In this document: in pieces, positions 1 through 8,882 of the stretch
Numbering within the stretch: the first letter of the stretch is position 1
How the letters are laid out: every line of letters begins with the position of its first letter
Origin: Actinomadura craniellae
Lineage (GTDB): Bacteria > Actinomycetota > Actinomycetes > Streptosporangiales > Streptosporangiaceae
Assembly: GCF_003289645.1 (NCBI RefSeq)
Contig: NZ_QLYX01000004.1
Span: 248,001 to 312,000 of the forward strand
Direction of reading: 5' to 3'
DNA: 64,000 nucleotides
Program-made: the position numbers and the translations under genes
Notes under the pieces: model-generated
What the model saw: only the letters and a program-made list of their open reading frames with translations
What the model was told of the DNA's origin: nothing
The model's database searches: none

Positions 1-97
1 GACCGAGCGCGGTACCGACCGGCGGCGCGGGCGTCGCCGCACCGGCGTTCAGCTGCACCTTGACGATCGCGGAGATCTTCTTCTTCTTGGGAGGCAT
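1..97 (-). CDS. rplK: 50S ribosomal protein L11, N-terminal part (cut by window edge)
   Basis: The first 32 codons are present and the gene leaves the window at base 1. The translation starts [19 protein letters not shown], which is the L11 N-terminus with its basic start and the conserved VKLQ-type strand; the proline-rich PAPPVG that follows is the L11 segment bound by thiopeptides in this family. L11 belongs to the GTPase-associated centre of the 50S subunit. It lies downstream of nusG and secE on the same strand, the normal actinobacterial order. The ATG at 97 is the only plausible start. Confidence 0.95.
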   Translation of the reverse strand, partial: MPPKKKKISAIVKVQLNAGAATPAPPVGTALG

Positions 98-218
98 GCC
101 TCACCCTTCGTGTTCCGTTCGACGTCGGCCCCGACTCCCGCTTCGCGGGCAACGCGGCGGGCGGAACACAACCGCCGCGTTGGGACCATGTATGCGGACC
201 GGCCCGAGGCCGGACCGG

Positions 219-965
219 TCAGATCTTGGAGACCTGGTTGAAGGACAGCTCGACCGGGGTCTCGCGACCGAAGATCGACACCAGCACCTTGAGCTTCTGC
301 TGCTCGGCGTTGATCTCGTTGACCGTCGCGGGCAGGGTGGCGAAGGGGCCGTCCATGACGGTGACCGACTCGCCCACCTCGAAGTCGACGGTGGCGGTGA
401 CCTTGCCGGGCTCGGCGCCACCGGCGCGCTTGACCGGCTCGGCCGGCTCGGGCGCGAGCAGGTTGGCGACCTCGTCCAGGTTCAGCGGGGACGGCTTGCT
501 GGACAGGCCCACGAACCCGGTGACGCCCGGGGTGTTGCGGACCGCGGCCCAGGACTCGTCGGTCAGCTCCATCCGGACCAGGATGTAGCCGGGCAGCACC
601 TTCTCGTTGACCTTCTGCCGCTTGCCGCCCTTGATCTCGGTGACCTCGTGCTGGGGCACCTCGACCTGGAAGATGTAGTCCTCCATGTTGAGCGACTGCG
701 TGCGGGTCTCGATATTGGTCTTGACCCGGTTCTCGTAGCCCGCGTAGGAGTGGACGACGTACCAGTCACCCGGCTGCAGCCGCAGTTCACGCTTGAAGTC
801 GGCGTACGGGTCGGGCGCGGGCTCGGCGGCCTCGTGGTCGTCGCCATCCGCCTCGGTGCCGCCGCTGAGCCCGGCGGAGACCTCCTCAGGGGTCTCCGCG
901 GCGGCGGCCTCCGCCGACTCGGCCTGCTCGACGGCCTCGTCGTGGGGCATCGGGGACTCGGACAC
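219..965 (-). CDS. nusG: Transcription termination/antitermination protein NusG
   Basis: 248 residues. The first 65 or so are acidic and Ala/Glu rich, a low-complexity extension common in actinobacterial NusG. The NGN domain follows (from about residue 66, with [15 protein letters not shown] and [10 protein letters not shown]), then a KOW domain from about residue 195 ([18 protein letters not shown]). NusG binds the RNA polymerase clamp and links elongation to Rho or to ribosomes. The start is GTG at 965, preceded by a purine-rich GAGAGAAAGAG. It sits 67 bases after secE and 121 bases before rplK, so co-transcription is likely. Confidence 0.97.
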   Translation of the reverse strand: MSESPMPHDEAVEQAESAEAAAAETPEEVSAGLSGGTEADGDDHEAAEPAPDPYADFKRELRLQPGDWYVVHSYAGYENRVKTNIETRTQSLNMEDYIFQVEVPQHEVTEIKGGKRQKVNEKVLPGYILVRMELTDESWAAVRNTPGVTGFVGLSSKPSPLNLDEVANLLAPEPAEPVKRAGGAEPGKVTATVDFEVGESVTVMDGPFATLPATVNEINAEQQKLKVLVSIFGRETPVELSFNQVSKI

Positions 966-1032
966 GCTGACTCTTTCTCTCGTACGACTGTGATGGTGGA
1001 ACAGGGCGGTCCGCGGCTGTGATGCGGCTCGC

Positions 1033-1302
1033 TCAGCCGAAGACCGCGAAGACGGCCTTCTGCAGCCCCCAGTCGAGGCCCGAGACGATGCCGATCATGA
1101 TCAGCACGAAGACCAGGGAGATCAGTGTGTAGTTGATCAGCTGGCTACGGGTCGGCCAGATGACCTTGCGCAGCTCGGCGGCCACCTGACGGACGAAGAG
1201 GGCGGGCGCAGTGCGCTTGCCCGCCGGCTTGCCCTTGTCTTCGGTCGCGGCGTCGCCGCGCGTGTCAGTCGCCATAGTGTCGCCGTTCACCTCATCGGTC
1301 AT
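1033..1302 (-). CDS. secE: Preprotein translocase subunit SecE
   Basis: 89 residues. The charged N-terminal 30 residues are followed by the conserved amphipathic segment [20 protein letters not shown], which lies on the membrane surface and contacts SecY, and then one transmembrane helix (about residues 56-80). This is the short single-helix SecE of Gram-positive bacteria. It lies directly downstream of tRNA-Trp and upstream of nusG, the canonical arrangement. SecE is an essential part of the SecYEG channel. Confidence 0.97.
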   Translation of the reverse strand: MTDEVNGDTMATDTRGDAATEDKGKPAGKRTAPALFVRQVAAELRKVIWPTRSQLINYTLISLVFVLIMIGIVSGLDWGLQKAVFAVFG

Positions 1303-1373
1303 GTACTACGCCATGGTTGGCTCAGCGTATGCCACCTGTGAGAGGTGTGACCACGTACGCACACCGCACTCCG

Positions 1374-1447
1374 CAGGGCAGGAGGGACTCGAACCCCCAA
1401 CCACCGGTTTTGGAGACCGGGACTCTGGCCAATTGAGCTACTGCCCT
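1374..1447 (-). tRNA. tRNA-Trp (anticodon CCA)
   Basis: A 74-nt cloverleaf on the minus strand. The acceptor stem is AGGGCAG paired with CTGCCCT with discriminator G. The anticodon stem CCGGT/ACCGG closes a CTCCAAA loop, giving anticodon CCA. The T-arm contains GGTTCGAGTCC. The 3' CCA is not encoded. It lies immediately upstream of secE, its usual position in actinobacteria. Confidence 0.98.
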
Positions 1448-1595
1448 TCGCTGCGGAACCCCGCCGCACGGAGCGTCGCTGGACACGACCGTACGCCAAA
1501 GGCACCGCTAGGTAGGTGAGTGTACGTGGCCGAGGGCCTCCGCGTCGAACCGGGCAGGTACATCCGGCTGAACGTCGTGTCACGGGTCTGGAAGC

Positions 1596-2816
1596 ATGGG
1601 AGGCATGAGCATCGACCGTCCTCGAATCTCCGCGCGGATCGCCGCGATCTCCGAGTCGGCCACGCTGGCCGTCGACGCCAAGGCCAAGGCGCTGAAGGCC
1701 GCGGGCCGCCCGGTCATCGGGTTCGGCGCGGGCGAGCCCGACTTCCCCACGCCCGACTACATCGTCGAGGCGGCGGTGACCGCCTGCCGGGTGCCGCGTT
1801 TCCACAAGTACACGCCGGCCGGCGGGCTGCCCGAGCTGCGCACCGCGATCGCCGAGAAGACCGAGCGCGACTCCGGCCTGAAGGTGGACGCCGCCCAGGT
1901 GCTGGTGACCAACGGCGGCAAGCAGGCCGTGTACGAGGCGTTCGCCGCGCTGCTCGACCCGGGCGACGAGGTGCTGCTGCCGGCGCCGTACTGGACCACC
2001 TACCCCGAGTCGATCAAGCTGGCCGGGGGCGTGCCCGTCGAGGTCGTGTCCGACGAGTCCACCGGCTACCGGACCAGCGTCGAGCAGCTGGAGGCGGCCC
2101 GCACCGACCGCACCAAGGTGCTGCTGTTCGTCTCGCCGTCCAACCCGACCGGCGCCGTGTACTCGCGGGCCGAGGTCGAGGCGATCGGGCAGTGGGCCGC
2201 CGAGCACGGGCTGTGGGTGGTCACCGACGAGATCTACGAGCACCTGGTCTACGGCGACGCCGAGTTCAGCTCGATGCCGGTCGCGGTCCCCGAGCTGGCC
2301 GACCGCACCCTGGTCCTCAACGGGGTGGCCAAGACCTACGCGATGACCGGCTGGCGGGTGGGCTGGCTGATCGGCCCGAAGGACGTCGTCAAGGCCGCGC
2401 AGAACCTCCAGTCGCACGCCACCTCCAACGTCTGCAACGTGGCCCAGGCGGCGGCGCTGGCCGCGGTGACCGGCGACCTGTCCGCGGTGGCCGAGATGCG
2501 CACCGCGTTCGACCGGCGGCGGCAGACCATGGTGCGGATGCTCAACGACATCCCCGGCGTGGTCTGCCCGGTGCCCGAGGGCGCGTTCTACGCCTACCCC
2601 TCCGTCAAGGGGGTGCTGGGCAAGGAGCTGCGCGGCCGGCGGCCGCAGACCAGCCTGGAGCTGGCCGAGCTGATCCTCGAAGAGGCCGACGTCGCGCTGG
2701 TGCCGGGCGAAGCGTTCGGCACCCCGGGCTACTTCCGCCTGTCGTACGCGCTGGGCGACGAGGACCTGACCGAGGGCGTCGCCCGGGTCGCCAAGCTCCT
2801 CTCCGAAGCCTCCTGA
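1596..2816 (+). CDS. aspC: Pyridoxal-phosphate aspartate aminotransferase, class I/II
   Basis: 406 residues if ATG 1596 is used; ATG 1605 (MSIDRPRIS) is equally possible and gives a more typical N-terminus. Fold-type I aminotransferase signatures are visible: [13 protein letters not shown] near the N-terminus, the cofactor-site [21 protein letters not shown], and the Schiff-base lysine in [16 protein letters not shown] (K246). Family members exchange the amino groups of aspartate (or prephenate) and 2-oxoglutarate. It is a single gene followed by strong hairpins. Confidence 0.9.
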   Translation: MGGMSIDRPRISARIAAISESATLAVDAKAKALKAAGRPVIGFGAGEPDFPTPDYIVEAAVTACRVPRFHKYTPAGGLPELRTAIAEKTERDSGLKVDAAQVLVTNGGKQAVYEAFAALLDPGDEVLLPAPYWTTYPESIKLAGGVPVEVVSDESTGYRTSVEQLEAARTDRTKVLLFVSPSNPTGAVYSRAEVEAIGQWAAEHGLWVVTDEIYEHLVYGDAEFSSMPVAVPELADRTLVLNGVAKTYAMTGWRVGWLIGPKDVVKAAQNLQSHATSNVCNVAQAAALAAVTGDLSAVAEMRTAFDRRRQTMVRMLNDIPGVVCPVPEGAFYAYPSVKGVLGKELRGRRPQTSLELAELILEEADVALVPGEAFGTPGYFRLSYALGDEDLTEGVARVAKLLSEAS

Positions 2817-2841
2817 ACCGGCCCGCGACGAAACTCCAAGC

Positions 2842-2893
2842 GTGATCCTTCAGGTTCCGGGGCGTCATAGCGCACCGGAACCTGAAGGATCAC
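2842..2893. terminator. Perfect 19-bp inverted repeat downstream of the aminotransferase gene
   Basis: Bases 2842-2860 and 2875-2893 are perfect reverse complements separated by 14 bases. The outer ends read GTGATCCTT and AAGGATCAC. There is no U-run, as is common for actinobacterial terminators. It lies 25 bases after the aminotransferase stop codon, so a transcription-termination or mRNA 3'-end role is likely. Confidence 0.7.
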
Positions 2894-2915
2894 CTGGTGA
2901 GAGCGTGTGCGGCGA

Positions 2916-2965
2916 TGATCCTTCAGCGTTCGGTGCGCTGTAGCGCCTCGAAAACCGAAGGATCA
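2916..2965. terminator. Second, imperfect hairpin with the same outer arms
   Basis: TGATCCTTC (2916-2924) pairs with GAAGGATCA (2957-2965); the inner part pairs imperfectly. It shares its outer sequence with the hairpin 50 bases upstream, suggesting tandem copies of one stem-loop type. The space between the aminotransferase and adenosine deaminase genes holds nothing else recognisable. Confidence 0.5.
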
Positions 2966-3082
2966 CGTTGGGGGAGATCAACTAGGCGGTGATGGGCCGT
3001 CCGGGTCATCCGGCCTGGTCCGGGCGGGTGGTTCGCGCCGGTCGGCGTCCGGGGGGCGCGGGCGATCCGGCAACATTGGTTC

Positions 3083-4144
3083 ATGGAGCCCCGTTCTGTT
3101 TTCGCACTTCCCAAGGCCCACCTCCACCTGCACTTCACCGGTTCGATGCGGCACTCGACCCTGGTGGAGCTGGCCGCCGAGCACGGGGTGCACCTGCCCG
3201 AGGCGCTGGTCGAGGACTGGCCGCCGCGACTGCGCGCCACCGACGAGCGGGGCTGGTTCCGGTTCCAGCGGCTGTACGACATCGCCCGGTCGGTGCTGCG
3301 CCGGCCCGAGGACATGTACCGGCTGCTGCGCGAGGCCGCCGAGGACGAGGCCGCCGAGGGGTCGGGCTGGCTGGAGATCCAGGTTGATCCGAGCGGGTAC
3401 GCGGCGCGGTTCGGCGGGCTGACCCCCACCATCGAGCTGGTCCTGGACGCCGCCGACGTGGCCGAGGCCGCCACCGGGGTGGGGATCGGCCTGGTCATCG
3501 CCGCCAACCGTACGAAACACCCGCTGGACGCCAAGACCCTGGCCCGGCTGGCGGTGCGCCACCGGGACCGGCGGGTGGTGGGGTTCGGGCTGTCCAACGA
3601 CGAGCGGCGCGGCCGGGCCTACGACTTCGAGGGGGCGTTCCGGATCGCCCGGCGGGGCGGGCTGCTGTCCGTCCCGCACGGGGGCGAGCTGCTCGGCCCG
3701 GCCAGCGTGCGCGAGTGCCTGGAGACGCTAGGCGCCGACCGGATCGGGCACGGGGTGCGCGCGGTGGAGGACCCCGCGTTGCTGGAGCAGATCGTCCGGC
3801 GCGGGGTGACGCTGGAGGTCTGCCCCTCGTCCAACGTGGGGCTGGGGGTCGCGCCCACCGCGGCCGACGTGCCGGTGCGGGCGCTGCTGGCGGCGGGGGC
3901 GCGCATCGCGCTGGGCGCCGACGACCCGCTGCTGTTCGGCTCCCGCCTGGCCCGGCAGTACGAGTTGGCCCGCACCGAGTACGGCTGCACCGACGCGGAG
4001 CTGGCCGAGCTGGCCCGCGCCTCGATCCGCGGCTCGGCCGCCCCGCCGGACGTCCGCAAGCGGCTGCTCGCCGGCGTCGACCACTGGCTGTCCCCGGTCG
4101 AGCCGTCCCGCCCGCGGCACCGCGCTCCGGCACGCTGCTCCTGA
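3083..4144 (+). CDS. add: Adenosine deaminase
   Basis: 353 residues, the usual family length. The metal-binding HxHxH is in PKAHLHLHFTGSM (H13, H15). Further along are a substrate-loop HGGE, RIGHGVRAVEDPALL, EVCPSSNVGLG and the catalytic/metal LGADDP. These are the conserved stations of the amidohydrolase fold that converts adenosine to inosine for purine salvage. The start ATG 3083 has no clear Shine-Dalgarno sequence. It is convergent with the GDT1-family gene. Confidence 0.93.
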   Translation: MEPRSVFALPKAHLHLHFTGSMRHSTLVELAAEHGVHLPEALVEDWPPRLRATDERGWFRFQRLYDIARSVLRRPEDMYRLLREAAEDEAAEGSGWLEIQVDPSGYAARFGGLTPTIELVLDAADVAEAATGVGIGLVIAANRTKHPLDAKTLARLAVRHRDRRVVGFGLSNDERRGRAYDFEGAFRIARRGGLLSVPHGGELLGPASVRECLETLGADRIGHGVRAVEDPALLEQIVRRGVTLEVCPSSNVGLGVAPTAADVPVRALLAAGARIALGADDPLLFGSRLARQYELARTEYGCTDAELAELARASIRGSAAPPDVRKRLLAGVDHWLSPVEPSRPRHRAPARCS

Positions 4145-4166
4145 GCGGGCCGGCCGCCGGGAACCG

Positions 4167-4754
4167 TCAGAGCACGACCGTCAGGCCCTCCGCCAGGAGC
4201 AGGATGCCGAAGACCGCGAACGCGGCGGCGGCGCCGATCCTGATCGCCTGCTCGGGCAGCCGCCGGCCGAGTTGCCGCCCGGCGACGATGGCCAGCGCGT
4301 CGGCGGCGACCATGCCGACGGTGGAGCCGGCCCACACCCCGGCCAGGGCCCAGAACCCCGTCCCGTCGGCGGCCAGGGTGACGGTGGCGAGCATGGTCTT
4401 GTCGCCCAGCTCGGCCAGGAAGAAGGCGGTGCCGACGGCGAGGATCGCCGAACCGGTGGCCCTGGCGGCCTTGTTCTCCTCCTCCTCGTCGAGTTCGTCG
4501 CCCCGCCAGGTCCAGAGCGCGAAGCCGAGGAAGGCCAGCCCGGCGAGGATGGAGATCGGCCCGGTCGGCAGGGCGACGCCCAGCGCGGCGCCGAGGAGCA
4601 CGCTGGCCAGGTGCACCACGGAGGTGGCCACCGTGATGCCGATCAGCACGGGGAGGGTGCGGAACCGGGTGGCGAAGGTCATGGCCATGAGCTGGCTCTT
4701 GTCGCCCAGCTCGGCAATGAAGATCACGACAAGACTGAGGATGAAGGCGGACAC
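4167..4754 (-). CDS. GDT1/UPF0016 (TMEM165) family divalent-cation transporter
   Basis: 195 residues with six or so hydrophobic segments arranged as two homologous halves. Each half carries the family signature: AELGDKSQLMA and AELGDKTMLAT (ExGD[KR][ST]). Family members export Mn2+ or exchange Ca2+/Mn2+ for protons. The start is GTG at 4754. A yybP-ykoY type Mn2+ riboswitch lies immediately upstream, which points to manganese as the substrate. An acidic loop (DELDEEEE) separates the halves, as in other members. Confidence 0.9.
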   Translation of the reverse strand: MSAFILSLVVIFIAELGDKSQLMAMTFATRFRTLPVLIGITVATSVVHLASVLLGAALGVALPTGPISILAGLAFLGFALWTWRGDELDEEEENKAARATGSAILAVGTAFFLAELGDKTMLATVTLAADGTGFWALAGVWAGSTVGMVAADALAIVAGRQLGRRLPEQAIRIGAAAAFAVFGILLLAEGLTVVL

Positions 4755-4794
4755 CGCTTCCCTTTCCGCTCGGCCGAGCGGAGGGCGGGCGGTG

Positions 4795-4925
4795 CGCGAC
4801 CTCGGCCCGGCATGGCTGCCAGGCCGAAGGTCTCGTCCGCCCCGCGGAACGGGGCCCGCGCGACCGGGCGGAATGCGCCAGTATGTCGACCGCGCGATTG
4901 GGACTACTCCCCCTCGACGCGGATC
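4795..4925 (-). promoter_or_regulatory. yybP-ykoY manganese riboswitch
   Basis: Read on the minus strand, the leader of the GDT1-family gene contains the conserved L1 element GGGGGAGTAGTCC (4913-4901), then GGTCGACATACTGG, and the L3 element GGACGAGACCTTC (4838-4826). These match the two-legged Mn2+ aptamer. ACCTTCGGCC (4831-4822) can pair with GGCCGAGGT (4807-4799), giving a hairpin that shares the L3 bases and could be the switching stem. The aptamer begins only about 15 bases after murB ends. The call rests on motif reading without a covariance-model score. Confidence 0.75.
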
Positions 4926-4939
4926 AGGGTAACAAACCC

Positions 4940-5998
4940 CTAAAGCTCGACGCCGACCAGGACCGGCTCGTTGACGAGCTCGACGCCGAACGCGGCGTGG
5001 ACGCCGTCGCGGACCTCGCGGGCCAGCTCCAGCAACTCCGCGGTGCTGCCGCCGCCCGGGTGGGTGAGCGCGAGGGTGTGCTTGGTGGAGATGCGCACCG
5101 GGCCGCGGGCGTGGCCCTTGCGGAAGCCGGCGCGGTCGATCAGCCAGGCGGCGGAGGTCTTGGCGCGCCCGCCGGACTCGGGGTAGCGGGGGAAGTCGGG
5201 GCCGGCCCGGTGTTCGAGCTCGGCCAGCGCGGCGGCGTCGAGGATCGGGTTGGTGAAGAACGACCCGGCGCTGCGGGTGTCGGGGTCGGCCGGGTCCAGC
5301 ACCATGCCCTTGCGCCGGCGCAGTTCGAGGACGGCCTGGCGGGCGTCCTTGAGCGGCACCCGCGCGCCGATCTCCACGCCGAGGGTACGGGCGAGCTCGG
5401 CGTAGACGATCGGGCCCGACTCCCCCGTCTCCTCCAGCGCGAACGTGACGTCCAGCACCACGTACCGGTCGGAGCCCTTGAAGACGCTGTTGCGGTAGGT
5501 GAACTCGCAGGCGGCGCGGTCGAGGGAGACGATGCCGCGGGTGTGCCGGTCGTAGGCCCGGACCTCGGTGATGGTCTCGGAGACGTCCTGGCCGTAGGCG
5601 CCCACGTTCTGGATCGGGGTGGCGCCGATCCGGCCGGGAATGCCCGACAGGCACTCGACCCCGGCCAGTCCCTCGTCGGCGCAGCGGGCCACGAAGGGCT
5701 CCCAGTCCTCGCCCGCCCGGGCCCGGACGAGCACCCGCGGGGCGTCGCCGCCGACCGCCGGCAGCCGCTCCACCCCGCGGGTCGCCACGTGCACGACGAT
5801 GCCGTCGAAGCCGATGTCGGAGACGACCAGATTGCTGCCGCCGCCCAGCACGAGCACCGGCTCTCCGTCGGTGTCGGCCTTGCCGACCGTGGCGACGAGA
5901 TCGTCCTCGCTCACCGCCTCGACGAACCGCCGAGCCGGGCCGCCCAGGCGCAGGGTGGTGTATCCGGACAGATGGACCTGCTCGCACAGGACGGACAT
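4940..5998 (-). CDS. murB: UDP-N-acetylenolpyruvoylglucosamine reductase MurB
   Basis: 352 residues. The FAD-binding half shows YTTLRLGGPARRF and LGGGSNLVV; the second half shows GIPGRIGATPIQNVGAYGQ, the catalytic serine region AGSFFTNPI, and a C-terminal NEPVLVGVEL holding the acid glutamate. Residue spacing fits type I MurB. It reduces UDP-GlcNAc-enolpyruvate to UDP-MurNAc in the cytoplasm with NADPH. It begins 35 bases after the upstream MaoC-like gene, so they may share a transcript. Confidence 0.96.
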   Translation of the reverse strand: MSVLCEQVHLSGYTTLRLGGPARRFVEAVSEDDLVATVGKADTDGEPVLVLGGGSNLVVSDIGFDGIVVHVATRGVERLPAVGGDAPRVLVRARAGEDWEPFVARCADEGLAGVECLSGIPGRIGATPIQNVGAYGQDVSETITEVRAYDRHTRGIVSLDRAACEFTYRNSVFKGSDRYVVLDVTFALEETGESGPIVYAELARTLGVEIGARVPLKDARQAVLELRRRKGMVLDPADPDTRSAGSFFTNPILDAAALAELEHRAGPDFPRYPESGGRAKTSAAWLIDRAGFRKGHARGPVRISTKHTLALTHPGGGSTAELLELAREVRDGVHAAFGVELVNEPVLVGVEL

Positions 5999-6032
5999 CG
6001 GTCTTCCTCCCCGCTCCCGGACGCTCCGCGGC

Positions 6033-6458
6033 TCAGGCGAGCCGGACGACGGCCTTGGCGCGGGTGAGGACCTTGGCGCCGGCGGACCGGGCCGTCAGCG
6101 CCACGACGACCTGGTTGTCGTCGCGCTTCTCCTCGACTTTGCCGCTGATCTCGATGTCGGCGCCGCCCTCGTCGGGCACCACGACGGGCGCGGAGAAGCG
6201 CACGCCGTAGCTCACCACCGCGCCGGGGTCGCCGACCCAGTCGGTGACGTACCGGCCGCCCTGGGCCATGGTGTACATGCCGTGCGCGATCACGTCGGGG
6301 AGACCGACCGCCTTGGCGACGCTCTCGCGCCAGTGGATCGGGTTGAAGTCGCCGGACGCACCGGCGTACATCACCAGGTTGGCCCGGTCGACGTGGTACG
6401 TCTGCGCGGGGAGTTCGGTGCCGACCTCGACGTCGTCGTACTTGACCTGCGCCGCCAT
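6033..6458 (-). CDS. MaoC-like (3R)-hydroxyacyl dehydratase, HadB type
   Basis: 141 residues with the MaoC hot-dog hydratase motif GDFNPIHW (the Asp/His catalytic pair) and GMYTMAQGGRYVTDWVG. In Mycobacterium the HadB subunit carries the catalytic residues and pairs with HadA in FAS-II fatty-acid elongation. Its ATG overlaps the TGA of the upstream gene (shared ATGA), which indicates translational coupling. No HadC homologue is present here. The precise acyl substrate is unknown. Confidence 0.88.
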   Translation of the reverse strand: MAAQVKYDDVEVGTELPAQTYHVDRANLVMYAGASGDFNPIHWRESVAKAVGLPDVIAHGMYTMAQGGRYVTDWVGDPGAVVSYGVRFSAPVVVPDEGGADIEISGKVEEKRDDNQVVVALTARSAGAKVLTRAKAVVRLA

Positions 6459-6895
6459 CAGGCCCCCCGCTCCACGATCGTGTTGTAGGCCGTGCAGACC
6501 AGTTCGCCCTCGACGGTCTTGACCTCGGTCTCGATCTTCATCATCTCGTTGTTGCCGGCCGACTTGATGTCGGTGATGGTGGTCGAGCAGACGATCACGT
6601 CGCCGGCGCGCAGCGGGCGCTGGTACTCGAACCGCTCCTCGCCGTGGACCACCATCGCGTAGTTCAGGCCGAGCGCGGGGTCGAGCAGCGCCGGGCCGCC
6701 GAGCGAGACCACGATCGGGAAGGTCGGCGGGGCGATCACATCGGGGTGCCCGGCGGCCTTGGCGGCCTCGCTGTCGCGGTAGATCGGGTTGGCGTCGCCG
6801 ATGGCGGTCGCGAACTCCCGGATCTTGACCCGGCTCACCTCGTAGGGCTCGCTGGGCGGGAAGGTCCGCCCGATGAAATCACGGTTCAGTGCCAT
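6458..6895 (-). CDS. MaoC/FAS1-like dehydratase partner subunit, HadA type
   Basis: 145 residues starting at ATG 6895 (MALNRDFIGRTFPPS), preceded by GGAGGGACGG at good spacing. The hot-dog domain shows GDANPIYRD, where the catalytic His of HadB is replaced by Tyr; this is the pattern of the non-catalytic HadA subunit. It is coupled to the HadB-type gene by an ATGA overlap, so the two probably form a heterodimer. rpmG lies upstream, as in mycobacteria. Confidence 0.87.
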   Translation of the reverse strand: MALNRDFIGRTFPPSEPYEVSRVKIREFATAIGDANPIYRDSEAAKAAGHPDVIAPPTFPIVVSLGGPALLDPALGLNYAMVVHGEERFEYQRPLRAGDVIVCSTTITDIKSAGNNEMMKIETEVKTVEGELVCTAYNTIVERGA

Positions 6896-7029
6896 GCAGT
6901 TTCCGTCCCTCCGGCGCACTCCGCGGTCTAGAGCGCGACCGTAACAGAATGACGTTCAGCCCGTCCTCGCGGGTCTACGCGGGGGCGGGCTGAAAACGTG
7001 AAAACGGTCTCGCGGCGAACGCGGTGATT

Positions 7030-7194
7030 TCAGCGCGTCTCGCGGTGCGGCCGGTGCGTGCGGCAGTTGGGGCAGTACTTCTTGATCTCCAGGCGGTCAG
7101 GGTCGTTCCGCCGGTTCTTCCGCGTGATGTAGTTGCGGTGCTTGCACTCCTGGCAGGCCAGCGTGATCTTCGGCCGTACGTCGGTGGCAGCCAC
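7030..7194 (-). CDS. rpmG: 50S ribosomal protein L33, zinc-ribbon form
   Basis: 54 residues starting at GTG 7194 ([20 protein letters not shown]). The length and the motifs [24 protein letters not shown] define L33. Both CxxC pairs (CQEC, CPNC) are intact, so this is the zinc-binding form rather than the zinc-free paralogue. It lies between tRNA-Met and the MaoC-like pair, the conserved actinobacterial context. Confidence 0.97.
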   Translation of the reverse strand: MAATDVRPKITLACQECKHRNYITRKNRRNDPDRLEIKKYCPNCRTHRPHRETR

Positions 7195-7271
7195 GATGGA
7201 GTGCCTTTCTGGACTAGGGAAATGGACCAACAACACCTGCCCGCCGCCGGAAGGCGGATCGGACAAGGTAG

Positions 7272-7345
7272 TAGCGGAGGCCGGACTTGAACCGGCGACA
7301 CAGCGATTATGAGCCGCTTGCTCTGCCTGACTGAGCTACTCCGCC
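7272..7345 (-). tRNA. tRNA-Met (anticodon CAT), elongator-like
   Basis: A 74-nt cloverleaf. Acceptor GGCGGAG pairs with CTCCGCT (one G-T pair) with discriminator A. The anticodon stem AGCGG/TCGCT closes CTCATAA, giving CAT. The T-arm is CCGGTTCAAGTCCGG. The first pair lacks the C1-A72 mismatch of initiators, so this is probably the elongator. The CCA end is not encoded. Confidence 0.95.
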
Positions 7346-7399
7346 GAGAGCGGCCGGGGGCGCCCGGCTAGCAAGGATACCGGACCTCCACCCGACTCA

Positions 7400-7429
7400 G
7401 GAACGAGAGAACCCGGGGGTCTCGGTTCC
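7400..7429. terminator. Hairpin between tRNA-Thr and tRNA-Met
   Basis: GGAACGAGAG pairs with CTCGGTTCC around a GC-rich loop. It lies in the 242-base space between the two tRNA genes on the same strand. The remainder of that space has only a weak tRNA-like D-arm (about 7500-7540) and nothing coding. Confidence 0.45.
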
Positions 7430-7587
7430 TTGAGCCCCGTCAGGGGTGGTGAGCCGCCATAGCTCGCCCATCAGGGCCGGTCAGAGGGTATCACAGGCCC
7501 CGGATGAGCGCGATTCGACCACTGCGCCATCGGGAAGAGGAAAGGCCGCTCCCCCATTACCCGGGAAACGGCCTGCCATCCTGCGAG

Positions 7588-7660
7588 AGCCCCTTTACGG
7601 AATCGAACCGTAGACCTTCTCCTTACCATGGAGACGCTCTGCCGACTGAGCTAAAGGGGC
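7588..7660 (-). tRNA. tRNA-Thr (anticodon GGT)
   Basis: A 73-nt cloverleaf. Acceptor GCCCCTT pairs with AAGGGGC with discriminator T. The anticodon stem TCTCC/GGAGA closes ATGGTAA, giving GGT. The T-arm is TACGGTTCGATTCCGTA. The 3' CCA is not encoded. Confidence 0.97.
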
Positions 7661-7712
7661 CTGCGTCGTGCGCGCGGTGTAACCATACACGCCCTTAGAC
7701 CCCGATGTGAAA

Positions 7713-8843
7713 TCAGTTGGCGAGCACCCGGCGGGCGATCACGACCTGCTGGATCTGGCTGGTCCCCTCGTAGATCCGGAACAGCCGGACGTCGCGGTAG
7801 AACCGCTCCACGGAGACCCCGCGCATGTACCCCATGCCACCGAAGATCTGCACCGCGCGGTCGGCGACCCGCCCCACCATCTCCGAACAGAAGTACTTGG
7901 CGCAGGAGGGGCCGAGCTTGGTGTCCTCGCCGGCGTCGAAGGCGCGGGCGGCCTCCAGCACCATCGCGCGCCCCGCGTACAGCTCGGTCTGGGAGTCCGC
8001 GATCAGTCCCTGGATGAGCTGGTACTCGGTGATCTTCTGCCCGCCCTGGCTCCGCTCGCGGGCGTACTCCACGGTGTCGTCCAGGATGCGCTGGGCCAGG
8101 CCCACGCAGACGGCGGCGATGTGCAGCCGGCCGTGCGCGAGGGAGGCCATGGCGGTGCGGAAGCCGGTGCCCTCGGCGCCGACCATCATGCTCGCCGGCA
8201 CCCGGACGTCGGAGAAGAAGACCTCGGCGGTGTGCGTGCCGCGCTGGCCCATCTTCACGTCCTTGGGCCCGACCGACAGGCCGGGGGTGCCCTTCTCCAC
8301 CAGGAAGGTGGAGATGCCCCGGGAGCCGGGGCCGCCGGTGCGGGCGAAGACCATGAAGACGTCGGCCTCGGGGGCGTTGGTGATGAAGCGCTTGGCGCCG
8401 TTGACGACGTACGCGTCGCCGTCCTTGACCGCGGTGGTGGTGAGGGTGCTGGGGTCGGAGCCGGCCTCGGCCTCGGTCAGCGCGAACGCGCCGATCACCT
8501 CGCCGGCGGCCAGCCGGGGCAGCCAGTGCTCCCGCTGCTCCGGCGTGCCGGCGTTGACGATGACCTGACCGGCGATGCCGTTGCTGGTGCCGAACATCGA
8601 CCGGAAGGCCGGGCTCACGTAACCCAGTTCGAAGGCCAGCCGGACCTCTTCGCCCAGCGACAGGCCGAGCCCGCCGTACTCCTCGGGCAGGGCGTAGCCG
8701 AACAGGCCCATCTCCCGGGAGGTCTGGCGCAGCGACTCGGGGATCTCGTCGGTCTCCTCGATTTCCTCCTCGAGCGGGATCACCTGCTCCCTGACGAAGG
8801 CGCGTACCGCGCTGATCACATCGGCGAAGTCCTGGGCGTCCAT
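7713..8843 (-). CDS. Acyl-CoA dehydrogenase
   Basis: 376 residues, standard for the family. The N-terminal helical domain is followed by FAD/substrate motifs AFALTEAEAGSDPSTL and KRFITNAPEADVF, then the C-terminal domain with QIFGGMGYMRG and the catalytic-base motif RIYEGTSQIQ (Glu). It introduces the alpha-beta double bond of acyl-CoAs with electron transfer to ETF. Chain-length specificity cannot be read from the sequence. A palindrome in the divergent upstream region is a candidate operator. Confidence 0.92.
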   Translation of the reverse strand: MDAQDFADVISAVRAFVREQVIPLEEEIEETDEIPESLRQTSREMGLFGYALPEEYGGLGLSLGEEVRLAFELGYVSPAFRSMFGTSNGIAGQVIVNAGTPEQREHWLPRLAAGEVIGAFALTEAEAGSDPSTLTTTAVKDGDAYVVNGAKRFITNAPEADVFMVFARTGGPGSRGISTFLVEKGTPGLSVGPKDVKMGQRGTHTAEVFFSDVRVPASMMVGAEGTGFRTAMASLAHGRLHIAAVCVGLAQRILDDTVEYARERSQGGQKITEYQLIQGLIADSQTELYAGRAMVLEAARAFDAGEDTKLGPSCAKYFCSEMVGRVADRAVQIFGGMGYMRGVSVERFYRDVRLFRIYEGTSQIQQVVIARRVLAN

Positions 8844-8882
8844 CGGTCCCTCCCTGGCCGGCTATCCGAAGCAGGTCGAATT

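Noticed and set aside
7495-7545. tRNA-like D-arm (GGCGCAGTGG...CGCGC) on the minus strand between tRNA-Met and tRNA-Thr
   Set aside because: No anticodon stem, T-arm or acceptor pairing follows; at most a remnant.
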